A stretch of 64,000 nucleotides of DNA from Muricea muricata (lineage: Eukaryota > Cnidaria > Anthozoa > Malacalcyonacea > Plexauridae), in contig OY979717.1 of the NCBI GenBank assembly GCA_963855995.1, positions 19,195,906 through 19,259,905 on the forward strand, written 5' to 3'. The notes beneath the pieces are model-generated. The model ran no database searches and was not told where the DNA came from. It was given only the letters and a program-made list of their open reading frames with translations. A program made the position numbers and the translations under genes. Below are positions 42,980-56,559 of this stretch, in pieces. Every line of letters begins with the position of its first letter. Position 1 is the first letter of the stretch.

Positions 42980-45141
42980 CCCCGAGCCAACGGGCGTAAG
43001 CCCGGGGCGAGGGTTACTAATCCCCGAGCCAACGGCGCGAAGCGCCGTTCCGGGCGTAAGCCCGGGGCGAGGGTTACTAATTTCGTATTAGCGGAGTTCA
43101 AAGTCGTTGCTCGTGATAGGTAGTAAAAGTGGTATGTCCTCACTGATCTCAACAATATGGCGGACTATCATGAATGGCTAACACTGATTGGCCGGATTTG
43201 AAATTTATTGTTGATTGATTAATCACGAATTCAACTGACAGCAAGCAAATATCTAAATTTTTTACAATATTTTGTATTTTTGCAAAAAGATTTGGCAACT
43301 TTCACAACCAACGAAGGGTGGTCATTTATGATCTCAAGAGTATGGCGGAATATCAGGAGTAGCAAACACTTAAGGCATTCAAAAAGGCGAGAACTGAGAC
43401 GAAAACGACTGCGACAAGACTCTTGAAGAGAGATTAACTCTGGGAAAATACACAGAAGCGCCAAGAATTGACTACGGCGTGAAACAAAAGGCAAGTTTGT
43501 TGATAATGCGTATTTATACTTGTGTTTTAATGCTTTATAAGGGCCGGCGTAGCCGTACTCCTCCAGTCTATTCACTGTTTAAATTCCAGAGTAAGTTTAT
43601 GTTTTGTATTAAAATGCAAGACTGTCTTCTTATTACTGTATTTCAAAATATTGACGAAGTTTACATGTAAAAGAATATGAGCGAAGATACAAAATTGGCT
43701 TGAAATGGTTTTATTTCAAACTCAAAGTTTATGTAGATAAAAATTTAGTTTCATAGATATTGCAAAACGTCTAAAATATGCAATTAACAGGTCGTATTTT
43801 ATATCAAATTTAAGCTTACATTAGGCGTAATAACATACCGATGACAAATGTTGTGCCATTTTAAAAAAATGTCAGTAAAACAAGGATTAAAAACTCAATA
43901 TTTTGTCATTTTGAAAAAATATACAGAAAGAATAACAATTGCCGTGTTGCTATGACAACAACCTATTCAAGTACTTCATGTAATTCCGAAAATACAGTTG
44001 CATGCTCTTAGTTAGTGGCGAGGGGTTGCTGCATGCATGTATTTCTAGTTTCGTATTAGCGGAGTTCAAAGTCGTTGCTCGTGATAGGTAGTAAAAGTGG
44101 TATGTCCTCACTGATCTCAACAATATGGCGGACTATCATGAATGGCTAACACTGATTTTGTATTCTGTATTCAAGCCAATTTTGTATCTTCGCTCATATT
44201 CTTTTACATGTAAAGTTCGTCAATATTTTGAAATACAGTAATAAGAAGACAGTCTTGCATTTTAATACAAAACATAAACTTACTCTGGAATTTAAACAGT
44301 GAATAGACTGGAGGACTACGGCTACGCCGGCCTTTACAAAGCATTAAAACACAAGTATAAATACGCATTATCAACAAACTTGCCTTGCGTTTCACGCCGT
44401 AGTCAATTCTTGGCGCTTCTGCGTATTTTCCCAGAGTTAATCTCTCTTCAAGAGTCTTTTCACAGGCGGCCCAATTCAGTGTGTAGTTTCATATAGAGAT
44501 CAGTAGCGAGCGGTAGCGAATTGTTTTACATATATAAATACATAAGGTTGGCAACTAAATTTCACCTGACGAACATACGACTTTTGTTAAACACAAAATA
44601 CATCGCTCGTGGAATTAAAAACAGGTAAAAAATTATAACACGTTAATCTCCGATAATTTTACTACACATACTCAATGAAATTTGTCTTCAATGTTTCCGA
44701 ATGGATGCAAAATTTGAACATATTTTTCATGTATTGACAAGAAATTTCTTGTCCCCATGCGGGATGCCAGAGTCTCAGTTCTCGCCTTTTTGGATGCCTT
44801 AAGTGTTTGCTACTCCTGATATTCCGCCATATTCCTGAGATCATAAATGACCACCCTTCGTTGGTTGTGAAAGTTGCCAAATCTTTTTGCAAAAATACAA
44901 AATAATTATTGTAGAGCAAAAAGCAAATTTAGATATTTGCTGTCAGTTGAATTCGTGATTAATCAATCAACAATAAATTTTAAATCCGGCCAATCAGTGT
45001 TAGCCATTCATGATAGTCCGCCATATTGTTGAGATCAGTGAGGACATACCAGTTTTACTACCTATCACGAGCAACGACTTTGAACTCCGCTAATACGAAA
45101 TTAGTAACCCTCGCCCCGGGCTTACGCCCGTTGGCTCGGGG
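42980..45141. mobile_element. 2.2 kb element with very long inverted arms
   Basis: The termini are CCCCGAGCCAACGGGCGTAAGC at the left and its complement at the right. The arms continue: the left 43080-43690 region reappears inverted at 44165-45100. Shared words include GGCGGACTATCATGAATGGC, AATTCGTGATTAATCAATCA and CTTTATAAGGCCGGCGTAGCC-type sequence. The left terminus carries a tandem duplicate of the CGGGCGTAAGCCCGGGGCGA unit. A 108-bp block (TTTCGTATTAGCGGAGTTCA onward) occurs three times, at 43080, at 44050 in direct orientation, and inverted near 45100. Paired ORFs in the arms (43231-43575 -, 44299-44496 +) mirror each other and match no family I know. Confidence 0.75.
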
Positions 45142-45850
45142 ATAATATAATTTTTTGCTAAACACGAATTCTTATATATACTATGACTGCAACCTAGAGC
45201 CGTAGGAACTAGGTTGCTATGACTGCTGCTGTGTGCCAAAACTTGCTCGGAAGTCGGAATAGGTCAAACAACTACGTGTATATTTCCACGCTTCCCGTTC
45301 GTCTCTCGGCCTCGCGCGACATCCCGCGTACACGCAACCAGTATTTCGCGCAAGAAAAAGCAATCAGAGCGCCTGGGAACGAGGCTGATATATTTCGGTA
45401 TTGTTCGTTTTCCGACGCTGCTCGAACCTTTTCCGAACTTTTTTTAAATTTTCGAATTCAAACGCTGAGTTGCTGACAAAACCTCACCTCGAATTTTCAT
45501 CAATCCTAGATTTGTTTTAAGGTAATATGGTTTATTTTTTGTTAGTACTTGTACTGAAGTACTTAGCGGGCTCATAGAGATAGATTTTTGCAAAATCGGG
45601 CGGGAATTCGTTACAATATTTGAGTATAAAGTTTGTACTATCCATGCTTGCAAGAATGAGTGATCGCTTTCCAAAATAAAGGCTACAGTTTTTGGTTGAA
45701 ATTTATAGTTGAAATTTATAGTTGCAAATACATAGTCAGATCGTATTTGCCAAGATTGCTGAAAAAGTAGGCTCAGACAGTTCTATAGATTTGGATCCTC
45801 AAAAATGACCTAGTTTAATTCCTTGTACATTTGAATGGTGAATATCAAGT

Positions 45851-45975
45851 TAAAATATAATTTTTTGAAACACCACATAAATGTATTTTTGCAAAGCTTT
45901 CGATCCATAAGCTTGTAAGCTTTGTGATAATAAATTTATGTGGTGTTTCCACAAAAATAACAAAATTATATTTTA
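45851..45975. repeat. Palindromic MITE
   Basis: AAAATATAATTTTTTGAAAC and ACCACATAAAT at the left are answered by ATTTATGTGGTGTTTCC and AAATTATATTTTAG at the right. The centre is AAGCTTGTAAGCTTT. It is non-coding. Confidence 0.75.
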
Positions 45976-46239
45976 GTTTAATCACAGTACCTATTGTAAA
46001 TGGGCCATAGATATAGTAGTCTCTAGTTAGCCAACAAATGCCTAGTGCCGGTGTCACATGTATGATGAATCCAAGATGGCATTGTCAACCGGCAAAAAAA
46101 CTTGGGGTGTCTATTACGAAAAGCAGGTTTTTGGACATTTTTGACATTTAACTGCTGAGAATGCCGTTCAACTAAACTGTTTGATCACTATTATATAAAA
46201 TAGATCACTATTGCGGAGGTTTTAAACGTAAAATGAGAA

Positions 46240-47020
46240 GAGTGGGCTTGATTCTTACAAAATTATCATTCGATAAAGGTTTTAAGGAGTGGACGTTTTG
46301 ACTGGTTTCATAAGTTTGCATGGATTATTTGACTTTGAACACTTCGAATCACGATCGATCGCATATATTTTGGGAATGGTGTTGGTTGTTGAGAAAATCT
46401 CACAATTTGTCAACCAGTTGTGCCTGTGGCAAATGTGTTGCAAAGATGAAAACAACATGTGAAATACTGTGATTTTATAAAGCTCCAGCAAGCTTGTTAA
46501 CATGGCATTATTTATGTGAGTGCTTGTAAATGTGTGGGAATGTAAATACAGTTTTGGCAAGACAATATCATAAGGTATCAATTTTCATTTGTAATAAATA
46601 TGACATTCCTGCAAGCACACAACAGAACTGCTGCATGTCCATTATTGGCTTTATCTCAAATCAAAGTCAATCATGGGAATCTTGTACTCAACCAACAAAA
46701 CTCGGATTCAACCTGGAAAATCATGATGGAAAATCAACCTGGAAAACTTGTAGTGACATGTACTTAACGACAAATTTTGTGCAGATATTCAATTTAACAT
46801 TTAATACTAGGCAAAAATGTAAATAAGACGCAAATTGGCAATCGCTTTTCAGTTCACATCTAAAACATCCATAATAAACATCCTTTTCTAAACAGATGCA
46901 ATCGACTGGGATTTGAAGTGTTGAAAGTCAAATAATCCACGCAAACATATGAAACTGGTCAAAACGTCCACTTCTTAAAATGTTTATCGCACTATAATTT
47001 TATAAGAATCAAGCCCACTC
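46240..47020. mobile_element. Non-autonomous element with ~100-bp TIRs
   Basis: GAGTGGGCTTGATTCTTAC at the left is answered by ATAAGAATCAAGCCCACTC at the right. The pairing extends through GGAGTGGACGTTTTGACTGG / CCAGT-TTGACC-type sequence and TGGATTATTTGACTTT. A 98-codon ORF inside (46530-46826, +) has no recognisable domain. No clear target duplication was found. Confidence 0.75.
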
Positions 47021-47736
47021 CAAAAAGCTACTTCTTGAAGAGAAACATTTTCAGTACAGTTATTGATTTGCAGCAATATATGGACACATAGGGTTATGGT
47101 AAGTATTAGGGTTTGGGTCAGATTTTAGGTTATGGTTTTAAGCTGGTCAAGTATTACATAATTATTCGATAACTTCATAAAGAATAATGCCTCATGGTTG
47201 TAGAACAAATCTCATTTTATGGTACCAAAATCAAGCATTTCCTATGAAAAGACATTATCCAATCACAGCTCACAAAAATGCCTTTTGATAGTGTTTAGAA
47301 GAGGGTTTAATAGCCTGGCAAAACTACAAAATATGGCTTTTGACAAATAGATTTCATGAGCCAATTGAGAACTTGTTCTGTGATGGAGGCAATATATGGG
47401 ATGGGAATGGACTTTTGACAAAAATTCTGTTGAAATGGTCTGTGATTGATTGGGGGAGGGTGATGTAGTTGGAGATGTTTGAATGACGGAACCCATTTGT
47501 TAATGGCTAAAGGCTACTAACCCAACTAGTGGGAAAATTCCTTGTGTTCATATAAGCGGAAGGCAAGGCCATTTAGGGAAGATTACTGACTGCAATATAG
47601 GGTGCATTCTGCGTACAATGAGTTACAGGTCACAGCCGTAGTTCAAAGGGGGTGTAAGGTTTATTATCCAGGAGCATACAAAACCCCTCCCCTTATTAAG
47701 ACTGTGTCAGGTTATGGATTTTTTTGATGTATTTAA

Positions 47737-47982
47737 AGAGGGGTTACAGTCTGTTCTGCGCATCGGTTCTGCTCATAACAAAGGTGGGCCACCAAATATA
47801 AACATTGTTCAAATTTCACATTTTTTGAACTCTTTTTGAATTAAAACTCTGGTTTACATTCATGTATAAGCATAGCAAACCAGAAAAGTGTCAGATATTC
47901 ATTGAGTAAGTCATATTTTATGAATATAGAATTTTAAAATGTAAACAAAGTGTTTGTTTACATTACGGACTGTAACCCCTCT
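47737..47982. mobile_element. TTAA-flanked MITE (piggyBac/Kolobok-like target)
   Basis: The TIR AGAGGGGTTACAGTC at the left is answered by GACTGTAACCCCTCT at the right. TTAA lies immediately outside at 47733-47736 and 47983-47986. TTAA duplication is the hallmark of piggyBac and Kolobok; the end sequence alone does not decide between them. Confidence 0.8.
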
Positions 47983-47989
47983 TTAAGTG

Positions 47990-50900
47990 ACATATTATTT
48001 AGTTCACACAACCACTTGCTTTGTTATCTTTTGTATTTTGTTTGCCATTTTAGTTTTTCATATCATAGCTCAATTAAAGAATTCTCTGAAATTTGTTTGT
48101 AGATGAACAAAATGCCTCAACTCTCAGTAGCTGACAGACTTTAAAAAGTCAAGTTCTTTTTTTCTTCTTTCAATCTAGGTGGATAATTAATCTTTAAACA
48201 TGGTTTAATAAACATCATTAACATTTAATTTTTTTATATTTTCCTAGACATCTGGTACAAGTTCCAATGATGCTTTATTTGAATTCTTAACTGACATCCT
48301 CGTGATCATCAAAAATAAACATTGTCTGGAATGGAAAGTATGGAGAAAGGTCTCAAACTTCTTGTGCTCAAATTGACTTTAAATGTTTGTTTAAAAGTTT
48401 GAAATGTTCATTTGAAAATCACAAAGATGGTTACACAAACTCCAGTGCTTTTAAAATTTATTTATTATCGTATTTATTTCTATCTTATTTATTTCTTATC
48501 TTATATATTTCTTATCTTATTTATTTCTTATTTTGGCCAGCCTAACACGATGATTGACTTTACCCATGAATGGCAGTTACGTGTTAGTGGATCAACTCCT
48601 TGAGAACCCAAAGTTCATTAATCCTAGTCTTAGTCAATCCAATGTATTTGCCACAAAAAAACCAACCAAATTGACTATGGCTGATTGTTAGTGATTTTTT
48701 GTAATTATAAACACCTCAATGTTAGCATCTAGTCATCTATTATGGAACTTCAATTCTCATTACCTGTACGAAAACTGCAGCTGTTGCAAAATTTTAAAAA
48801 ATAGTTGCCCTTTGGGGCAGGCAACACTGACAATTTGGTTGCCTGAGATTATTCCTCACTTACACCCATATTTAACAGGAAAATTTATATTAATATCGTA
48901 TAATATACATGAATTAACTAATAAAGCACAACAACAAAACCAGTGCGTGATCAGCAATCAAAACACAAAATGTGGTCTATTAATCAGGAGATTTTAGTTG
49001 CCCAACACAAATTTTTAGTTACCTCAGGGTGTCATGCAGATGATTTTGCAAGCACTTTTTAATGGTTGTGATTTTCAATAGTAATGTATTCAACTTTAAA
49101 ACAAGCAATTATTGTCAAATGACCTAGCAACTTATTTCATAAACTAAGCTTTGCTGGATTGCAAAGTGGAGCTGGTTTGAATCAAATGAACTGGTGCAAT
49201 TTTTATTAAAGTATAATGTAAATAGAACCCCAACCACAACAAGGTTGATCTTAATGAAACTACAAGAAAAACCCTCAAAAATTTAATGAATTGTTCAGTG
49301 AATTAATATATGTTGCATACATGCATGTAGCATTTCTGAAATTTATGCTAAATAAAAGGTTTGGAAATGAACAATGAATAAAGTAGATTGTTCAAACGTT
49401 TGATGATAGCTGTGCTGAAACTAAAGTTTATAACAGAATCTCAGTGGAGTTTGTTCTTGTTCTGGCATGCAAAAATGTTTTTTACAAAACTTTTAAGTTT
49501 GAATCAAATTTTTGACATTTCAGTTGTTTTCTTCACTAAACCACTCAGGCAATTCTCTTCAGATTTTATCCATATTTTAGGCTTGAAAAATAGGTTTTTA
49601 CAGAATCTATTTAAATGCAACAATTTAAAAATCTTCTTTTGTTAATTTTTCATTTTTTGGCTTGTTCATTCTTGTTTGGCAATTGAAATAGACTTTGTGA
49701 AGTTTGTGTGTTTCATTTCCTTGGCTTCAGTTCAAATCTATATTCAAGCAGTTCCACTTTGTGATTATAGTAATAATATAAGAAAACAAGTTTACATGGC
49801 TTTTGAACGTGGTCTTTTCAACAAGTAAGTAAAGATAAGTTTATACACTTCAAAGAGATCTGCTTTTTAACCTGACAAGAACTTTGAAATAATTTTGTTT
49901 TTTGGACGTTCCTGCTTTACCCAAGTGCTATATTCAAACTGTGTTGCTACTAAATTTCTGGATGTAATTTGTTTTGGCTAGTTACTCTAAAGTGATGAAA
50001 CTGCAGTTTTAGTTTGCAAAATTCAGAGAATTGAAAGGAAATTCTAAGAATTGAGTATTGCACACTAAGTGGTATATAAATCAATTGAGTAAATTTGCCT
50101 ACGTTTGTTTGTTGACAAATCAGAATTCTGAAATTAAAATTGTAGAACATTTCCTTTCTGCTGAAACGGTTCTTTATGTTTAACATGTGAAAGAAAATTT
50201 TTGTGAGACAAACACGTATATTGAAATTGTGTTGGAAAATACATAGACTTTGATTTAAGTTTATAAAATTTAAAGAAGATATCAAAAAAAATATAAAGAA
50301 GCATTCGAGACATTCCTTCTTGTCAGGTTAAAAAAAAGTAACATGAGATATATGGCTTGTAAGACGGAAATGATTTCTTTTCAAACTCTTTGGGAGCTGT
50401 AGACGAAAAAAGGGATGTATTATACATTTTTTCGATAAGTTTTCTGAAGTACTCTGAAGAATACATTAGCAAAATGTTAAGGCAATTTAGAGATTATTGA
50501 GACTTGGTATATTTGTATTATTGTATTTTAACTAGTCTGTTGCTTTCAATGCTTGAGCAAAAATTACCATCATTTTTATGAAAAAGACCATTTCTATTAA
50601 GGACTCTATTTCATGAAAAAAACAAACCGGTTTTCTTATTTCTGTCCGAAACAAAAGCAACTAGTATTTTTATTTGGTTCTTTAAATCTTTGAGCCATAT
50701 ATTTCTTAGTATTATTATGAAACAACTTGGAGTTACGTTTTGCATTTCTATGTTAAACTTGATCCATTACTAGTTGTTTTGTAATTAATGTATCTTGGAG
50801 TATAAACCTTTTATCTTCAAAAGACCAATTTCATTTAAAATTGCCTTTTCACTTGTGTTTATTCACTTGTGTTAAATGCAAGGTTATTTTTTTTTGCCAT

Positions 50901-51080
50901 GCTCTGCTTTCTTCTATTGTTATTTAAATACGTACAACTTCGTGGTAGTTAATCTTTTTTATTGTTATTTAAATTGTATTCCTTACAAATTCTTTTCAAT
51001 AAATTGTTTACAAAATCTACATGTGATCCCTTTTAATTAAAAATTCAATTCCCATGGGAATTGAGAAATTGAATAAAAAA
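47990..51080. other. AT-rich intergenic stretch
   Basis: No recognisable gene. It includes a T-rich TTATTTCTTATC simple repeat at about 48457-48540. A short open stretch near 48248-48340 follows a plausible acceptor (TTTTCCTAG) but leads nowhere recognisable. Confidence 0.5.
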
Positions 51081-51087
51081 AATCCCC

Positions 51088-51205
51088 CTACCCTGGCCAG
51101 CTCTCCAAGTGCTACTTCCACCTAAGTAGAAGTACCAATACATATAATACAAGTACTTCTACTTATTTACGGTGGAAGTAGCACTCGGAAAGCTGGCCAG
51201 GGTAG
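51088..51205. repeat. Palindromic MITE
   Basis: CTACCCTGGCCAGCTCTCCA at the left is answered by GGAAAGCTGGCCAGGGTAG at the right. GTGCTACTTCCACC pairs with GGTGGAAGTAGCAC, and AAGTAGAAGTAC with GTACTTCTACTT. Confidence 0.85.
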
Positions 51206-52460
51206 CGAGGCGAAGAGAAAACCAACCTTGCAAATGCTAATGCAAATTGCTAAGTTGATCTTCTCTAAAGAGCAGCTGCGCATACCTGACAAATTAAAAC
51301 AACAAATGTTAGTGACTCATCATGCAAATTTGATTCCCAAAGCCAAATGACAAGTGCCCCCCTCTGATCCTACCAGCTGCCTACCTGCCTAAGTTCTAAG
51401 CTGTCTTCCTCGGTCCTAAGCTCCTGCATTCCATTCGTTACCCTCACTTTCCTCACCATCACACAATCACTCACAGCTGATAAGCCCGCATGCACCGCCA
51501 CCACCCCGACTGCCACCCAAATCCGAAAATTAAAATTATTAAAATTTTAGTAAAGTATGCCTGCTTATTTTGGTTTAATTTGATGTTTTAGGCCAAAACG
51601 TCGAATATGAAATACCAAAGCTCGAATATAAAAACAGGTGAGCTGACTTTGTTACTTAAATTTACCTTGCAAAGTATACAAAACTTGCCCCGAATTTTTG
51701 TTTCTGATATCTTACAACTGCACACAGTACTAGTTTAAATAATAATACTAGACTGATTTAGTTGATGTTGACAACTTTCTCCAAACTGTTTGTTATAAGT
51801 GACGATAGATTTTGGTTCAAGCATACTTTCAAAAATTTTAATTCCTTTGATAAACTTAACCCCATGCAACTTACACACGGCTCACACCCTCGCAGTCCAT
51901 ACATTTAGCTAATAAATTACGTTATAAAAAGAAAAAAGCAAAATAAAAAGATAAATTACGTTATCTCTAGCTACTTAAACCCACTTAGACTGAGAATTTG
52001 ATTGAGTTTTCAAACGTAAAACCTTAGCTGAAAGGACATGGGCTTTTCGTTATGTTAAATTAGTCCGAAGCAAATATAAACCTGATACTTACCAAAGTCT
52101 AAGGCTGGCTCAAATAAGTATGAGAATGCAAAGAGTATGAATCTTTTTTTCTTTTAAGACTCGATTAGAAATTTAAATCCTGCACTGTAGTAACCATGCA
52201 TTTAATCTCCCTATAGCTGGTACCGTTACTTTATATAGTTCAAATTAATGATCGGAACATTTTAAAACTTTACCGCTATTCTCATACTTATTTAACCGAA
52301 ACGCCTTCATTGTATGGTACGTCGCAGCTGCTCTCTTCCGTAATTTGCTTTGGTGCACACAAACAATCGATTTATTGTTCGATTGTTTGTGGTTGCTAAA
52401 ACAAACTCCAAGGAACCAAGATACTTATTATATTTATAATCAAAGAGGATTCTCATTATA

Positions 52461-52932
52461 CAGGGTGTCCCAAAAAAACCCCCAAAACTATTGAAATCAC
52501 CTATTGTTAACATTTGAATGCCCTAGCACTTGTTAAAAAATTAAAATATCTTTGTAAAGTACGTTTGTTTTGCTCATGGGAATTTACATTTGTAAATTGT
52601 TTTCTCTAAGCTCTAAAAGCAAATCAGGCTTAGAAAAAATGAAAAAATACTATCTTGTTAGTTTGTTTGATGTCGTCATTTTCCCGGCTGAAACAACTTA
52701 TACCTGTGGGTAATATTAATAAAAACCAAATTGAATAGGCTAAAGTTTGATTGCATTTCTAATATGCACTCGTAGGTTTAGTTTTTATGTCTGGCGTAAA
52801 AATGGTTAACACTGAGTATTACTATTAATTATGACGGTTATGTCAATAGTTTATCCACTCGTGGGTCCAATTTAGTGCTAGGCATTGAAATTGTAACAAT
52901 AGATCATTTTCAATAGATTTTGGGACACCCTG
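52461..52932. mobile_element. Mariner-type MITE
   Basis: The ends CAGGGTGTCCCAAAA and TTTTGGGACACCCTG are perfect inverted repeats. TA flanks both (52459-52460 and 52933-52934). The 472-bp body has no transposase. The end sequence and TA target fit mariner-type elements. Confidence 0.85.
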
Positions 52933-52934
52933 TA

Positions 52935-54490
52935 CAGTCACGTCTCCACCATGTATCGACATATCACCATGGAAACAAAGCTTGGTCTATTCCCTTGGGA
53001 ATTAAAAATAGGCAAAAAAATAATAAATCCTATTGTTTTAATGTACGTATGAATCAACTTAACCTAAGAAATAGAGAAACAGTATATTCCCCTGGGAATT
53101 AGAATCAAAAGTTGAGTTTTATTACCTCGTTTTTTTAAAATTATATGATAATGATGGTAATAGAATACAATAATAATAAACCAACCCAATCCAACTTAGT
53201 ATCATTAAGCCAACATAGTATTATTTCTTGAAAGTTTTGTTCAATCTTACATATCAAGTGACATGCGTTATTTCGTTTTCCTTTTAGAAATAGCCACAAT
53301 CGAAATGTTATTTTTTTACAGTTTTGAGCTCGAAATATGAAACAAAAGAAAGCGTCATTACTTCAAGACTTCGAAATTTCGTGCGATTTATTTTTTTAGT
53401 GTTAATTCAATCTTAAATTCCTTGCTTTTTCACAACAAGAAATAATGATTTTGTTCGACGAGAAACAATAAAATTTACTTGAATCCTCTTTGATCTCTAA
53501 ATAATTAGTATCTTGTTTCCACTAACTTGTAAATTACCACTACTTTGTATTACAATGTAGTGTCTTTTCTGCCTTGCGGATTGTTGTTCATTTGTGGGTC
53601 CATCTCATCCACCATCGTTTATTCTGGCCTTTTTCTCTTGCGTTTTATCACACCCCATCACCTTTCGAAATCAAAGAATCGTATCCGTTAGTTTATTACA
53701 ATTAATTTGTAAATCAATTTATTGCAAAAAAGAAATACGAAGTTCTAAATGTGACTGATTTTTGCACCAAACGAGATGTAACAAAATTTCACGGTAACAA
53801 TTTTCCGAAGTCTTCATGTTAAGTTTTCGCTACGATTCAATCATTTCCAAATAAAGTTTACAAACAGGCCGCGATTTTTTCTTTACGATGAAGGTAGTGT
53901 GATATTTTACGTGACAAAAAAGGGTTCGTGACTAGTTTATTGGCAACATTTGATAAATCTAATTATTGTTGTTTAATAGTAGTTTTACTTGGCTAGCTCT
54001 GGTTGTGACATCACCAAAATCAATGTTAATTAATGAGTTAATTGATGGCGGGTAGCTCAACTTATTCACAAAATATTTTAGGAAATAAGCGACGTAAAAA
54101 TGTGCAAGAGAGATATAATTATTAAAGAGATATGGCAATATATTTCTTAAAGCATTTGGAATATCCGTGTTAATTTTTTCCTAGTATGCTTACTTTTAAC
54201 AAATCGCAGCTGACTCAATATTAAAGAACTCGCACTTATAGTACAATGTAATGAAGGAAAATTCCTTTTCTTGGAAAAAAATGAATTAAACTTTTAGCAA
54301 ATACAATTTTGAACGAATTTTCTTATAAATATAAAGAGTACGAGAATTTTAATAGTCTCCGTTTTCGAATGTCTACGGCGAAAACGCTGTAGGAAGTTAG
54401 CATTGGTTCAAATAGCTGTGTCCTTGGTCAACAGCGTGTATTGTAGGGTGTCACTTGTGGGTATGTGTGGGTACCTAGGATACAATACCT
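52935..54490. other. AT-rich intergenic stretch, no gene seen
   Basis: Only short frames are open. No repeats with clear ends were recognised, apart from CCCTTGGGAATTA / CCCCTGGGAATTA pairs near 53000 and 53090. Confidence 0.5.
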
Positions 54491-54493
54491 ACT

Positions 54494-54711
54494 TAGACTA
54501 TGTGCACACGAGTTAACGTTTCCGGACGTTTTCGCAGCAGTCAAAATGAAAACGGTATGAAGTATGAGAGTCCTCGTTGTATGAAGTTTTTAGGTTTGTC
54601 CTTAGACGAAGTTTATGCTGTTTTTTATTACATTATGTGAACAAGTCGGGAGCTTTTTGAAATAATTCGGAATGAAAACGCTCCGAAACGACATCGTGTG
54701 CACGTAGCCTA
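54494..54711. mobile_element. TIR MITE
   Basis: TAGACTATGTGCACACGAG at the left is matched by the complement of the right end, TAGGCTACGTGCACACGATG. The subterminal CGTTTCCGGACGTTTTC / GAAAACGCTCCGAAACG also pair. Confidence 0.7.
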
Positions 54712-54805
54712 GTTTATACTTGACTTGAAAATGAATACTATACTAGATAATGCATGATTCAGACTTAAATGCACGAGACTTGTAGTTACTGGACTGCAAC
54801 ACTGC

Positions 54806-55084
54806 TTAGTTTCTGAAATATTGAAAGAGAAACACACACTGCCCGCCATCTTGTTTTATAATTAGCTCTATTTGAACGATGTCACTACAGCGTAGACTTT
54901 ATAAAACTTACCGTCAATGAGCTAAATCTTAATGAAATTTTATTGACCATTCGCTGTTTAAGAAAGAATTATATACATACAAATATAGATGTTAAACATG
55001 CTTGCTAATTGCTTTTTTACCCCGTTTGAATATCCAAGATGGCGGATGACTAGTGTCTTTGCCTTTCAATATTTCAGAACCTAA
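54806..55084. mobile_element. MITE, family shared with 40605-40830
   Basis: TTAGTTTCTGAAATATTGAA with CCCGCCATCTTG at the left answers CAAGATGGCGG with TTTCAATATTTCAGAACCTAA at the right. It ends exactly in TTAG..CTAA. Two copies in one window suggest a numerous family. Confidence 0.7.
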
Positions 55085-55362
55085 ACACGTTGTCAAAAAT
55101 TTAAGGTTCCTATCGATAATTCAAATTAAATTATTTGAAATTGAGACAAGCATAGTGGTGACTACTGACTACTCGACGAGAACCTTTGCTTGAAACGTCG
55201 AATTCTGTTTATATTGTTTCACATAATCAAAGAACCGAGAGTTTTGTGTGCCTTTGATTGCAATACCGACGCTGGAAACATCAGTTCGAGATTTATATGC
55301 TTATTGCCATATCCCTTTAATAGCAAATTTGCGATAGCAAAGAACTGAAAGCAGCAAAATGT

Positions 55363-55531
55363 CAGCCTCGTACCCAGGCGTCTCTTAGTGCAAAGTAAAA
55401 GCGATCATATTAGTTTGATATATGCAAGATATAACGACGCGAGGAATTATGGGTTAACTGATCTGCATATATAGCACTGAATTAACTCATGACATTTTAA
55501 TTGAACTAAAAAACGCCTGGGTACGAGGCTG
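55363..55531. mobile_element. Short TIR MITE
   Basis: CAGCCTCGTACCCAGGCGT at the left is answered by ACGCCTGGGTACGAGGCTG at the right, a perfect 19-bp inverted repeat. The related word CGCCTGGGAACGAGGCTG also occurs near 45378. Confidence 0.8.
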
Positions 55532-56559
55532 GAAAAATGTAATCACTTACTTAACTTTCACTCTATCCTTGGATCGTCGTGGCTTCGATTGGTCAAGTTT
55601 CATCATATGCTGTTCATGGTTTCATCTGGTTGGCATTCTCTCTTCAAAGAACATCACGCCGGTCCTGTTGGTTAACAAGCTCTCTCATATCCATTCAACC
55701 ATCATAAAATAAGGAGAAAATTCGTAATGTTACAAAACAATATTTTAGAATGTTGAAAGCAAAACTGCGAAAATGTGATTTTAAATCATTTTGACAAACC
55801 GTACATTGCGATGGTATTTTCATCACGACGTTTTCTGATGGACACGGCTTGTGATTCACGTCTTGGATCAATATTAGTTCTTCCCATCTTGTTCAATGAA
55901 TTGACTGGTGTATTCGCCCTTTCACTTGACGTCCTTTGGTAAAATAAATAATTACAATGTTTAAAAAACTCGTTCCAGGATAAGCAAAGAAAACTACGTT
56001 AACAAGCATTGAGGAGGATTAAGTAATTATATAATAGGTGTGGCATATCACAGAGGATATTCAATGGACAACACTTCGAGATACCGGGACAAAACCTACG
56101 CATGACAAAAAAAGCGCAAAACAAAATAGCGGAATTGGAATGAATTATTTGGCGTCATTTTCTCTTACTTACGGATTTCATTTTTTGTTTTTTTTATTTT
56201 GAAGCAAAGACTGTAAGAAAATTTTGAAACAAACAGTTGAATGTTGATTAGCTTGTCGTCGAAGAGTATGAATTCTATTTATAGGATTTATTAAAACACA
56301 GGATATATGTAAAAAAATTGAAAAAGGTATTTAACATACCTTAAGTAATTTTTTAACATACCTTAAGTAATTAATAAAATATAAAATGGTTTTCTGTTCA
56401 GAATAACGACATTCAAGTGCGTGGGCAATCCCAATCCCAAACACATGAATAACGCTTTCCTGGCAGAGAACTGTTTCCTAATTGTTTCATAAAAAAACTA
56501 CAGTGAAACACCATACAACGCGATAGAATTTAAATTTCTCGTCCCGGATTGTTTGATCC

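Noticed and set aside
43231..44496. Mirrored ORFs of 65-114 codons
   Set aside because: They lie in the two arms of an inverted repeat and match no family I recognise, so mirrored coding potential is explained by the duplication.
51592..51637. Short exon ending in GTGAGC
   Set aside because: The AAAACGTCGAAT word inside is part of a recurring repeat seen elsewhere in the window, so it is probably transposon-derived.
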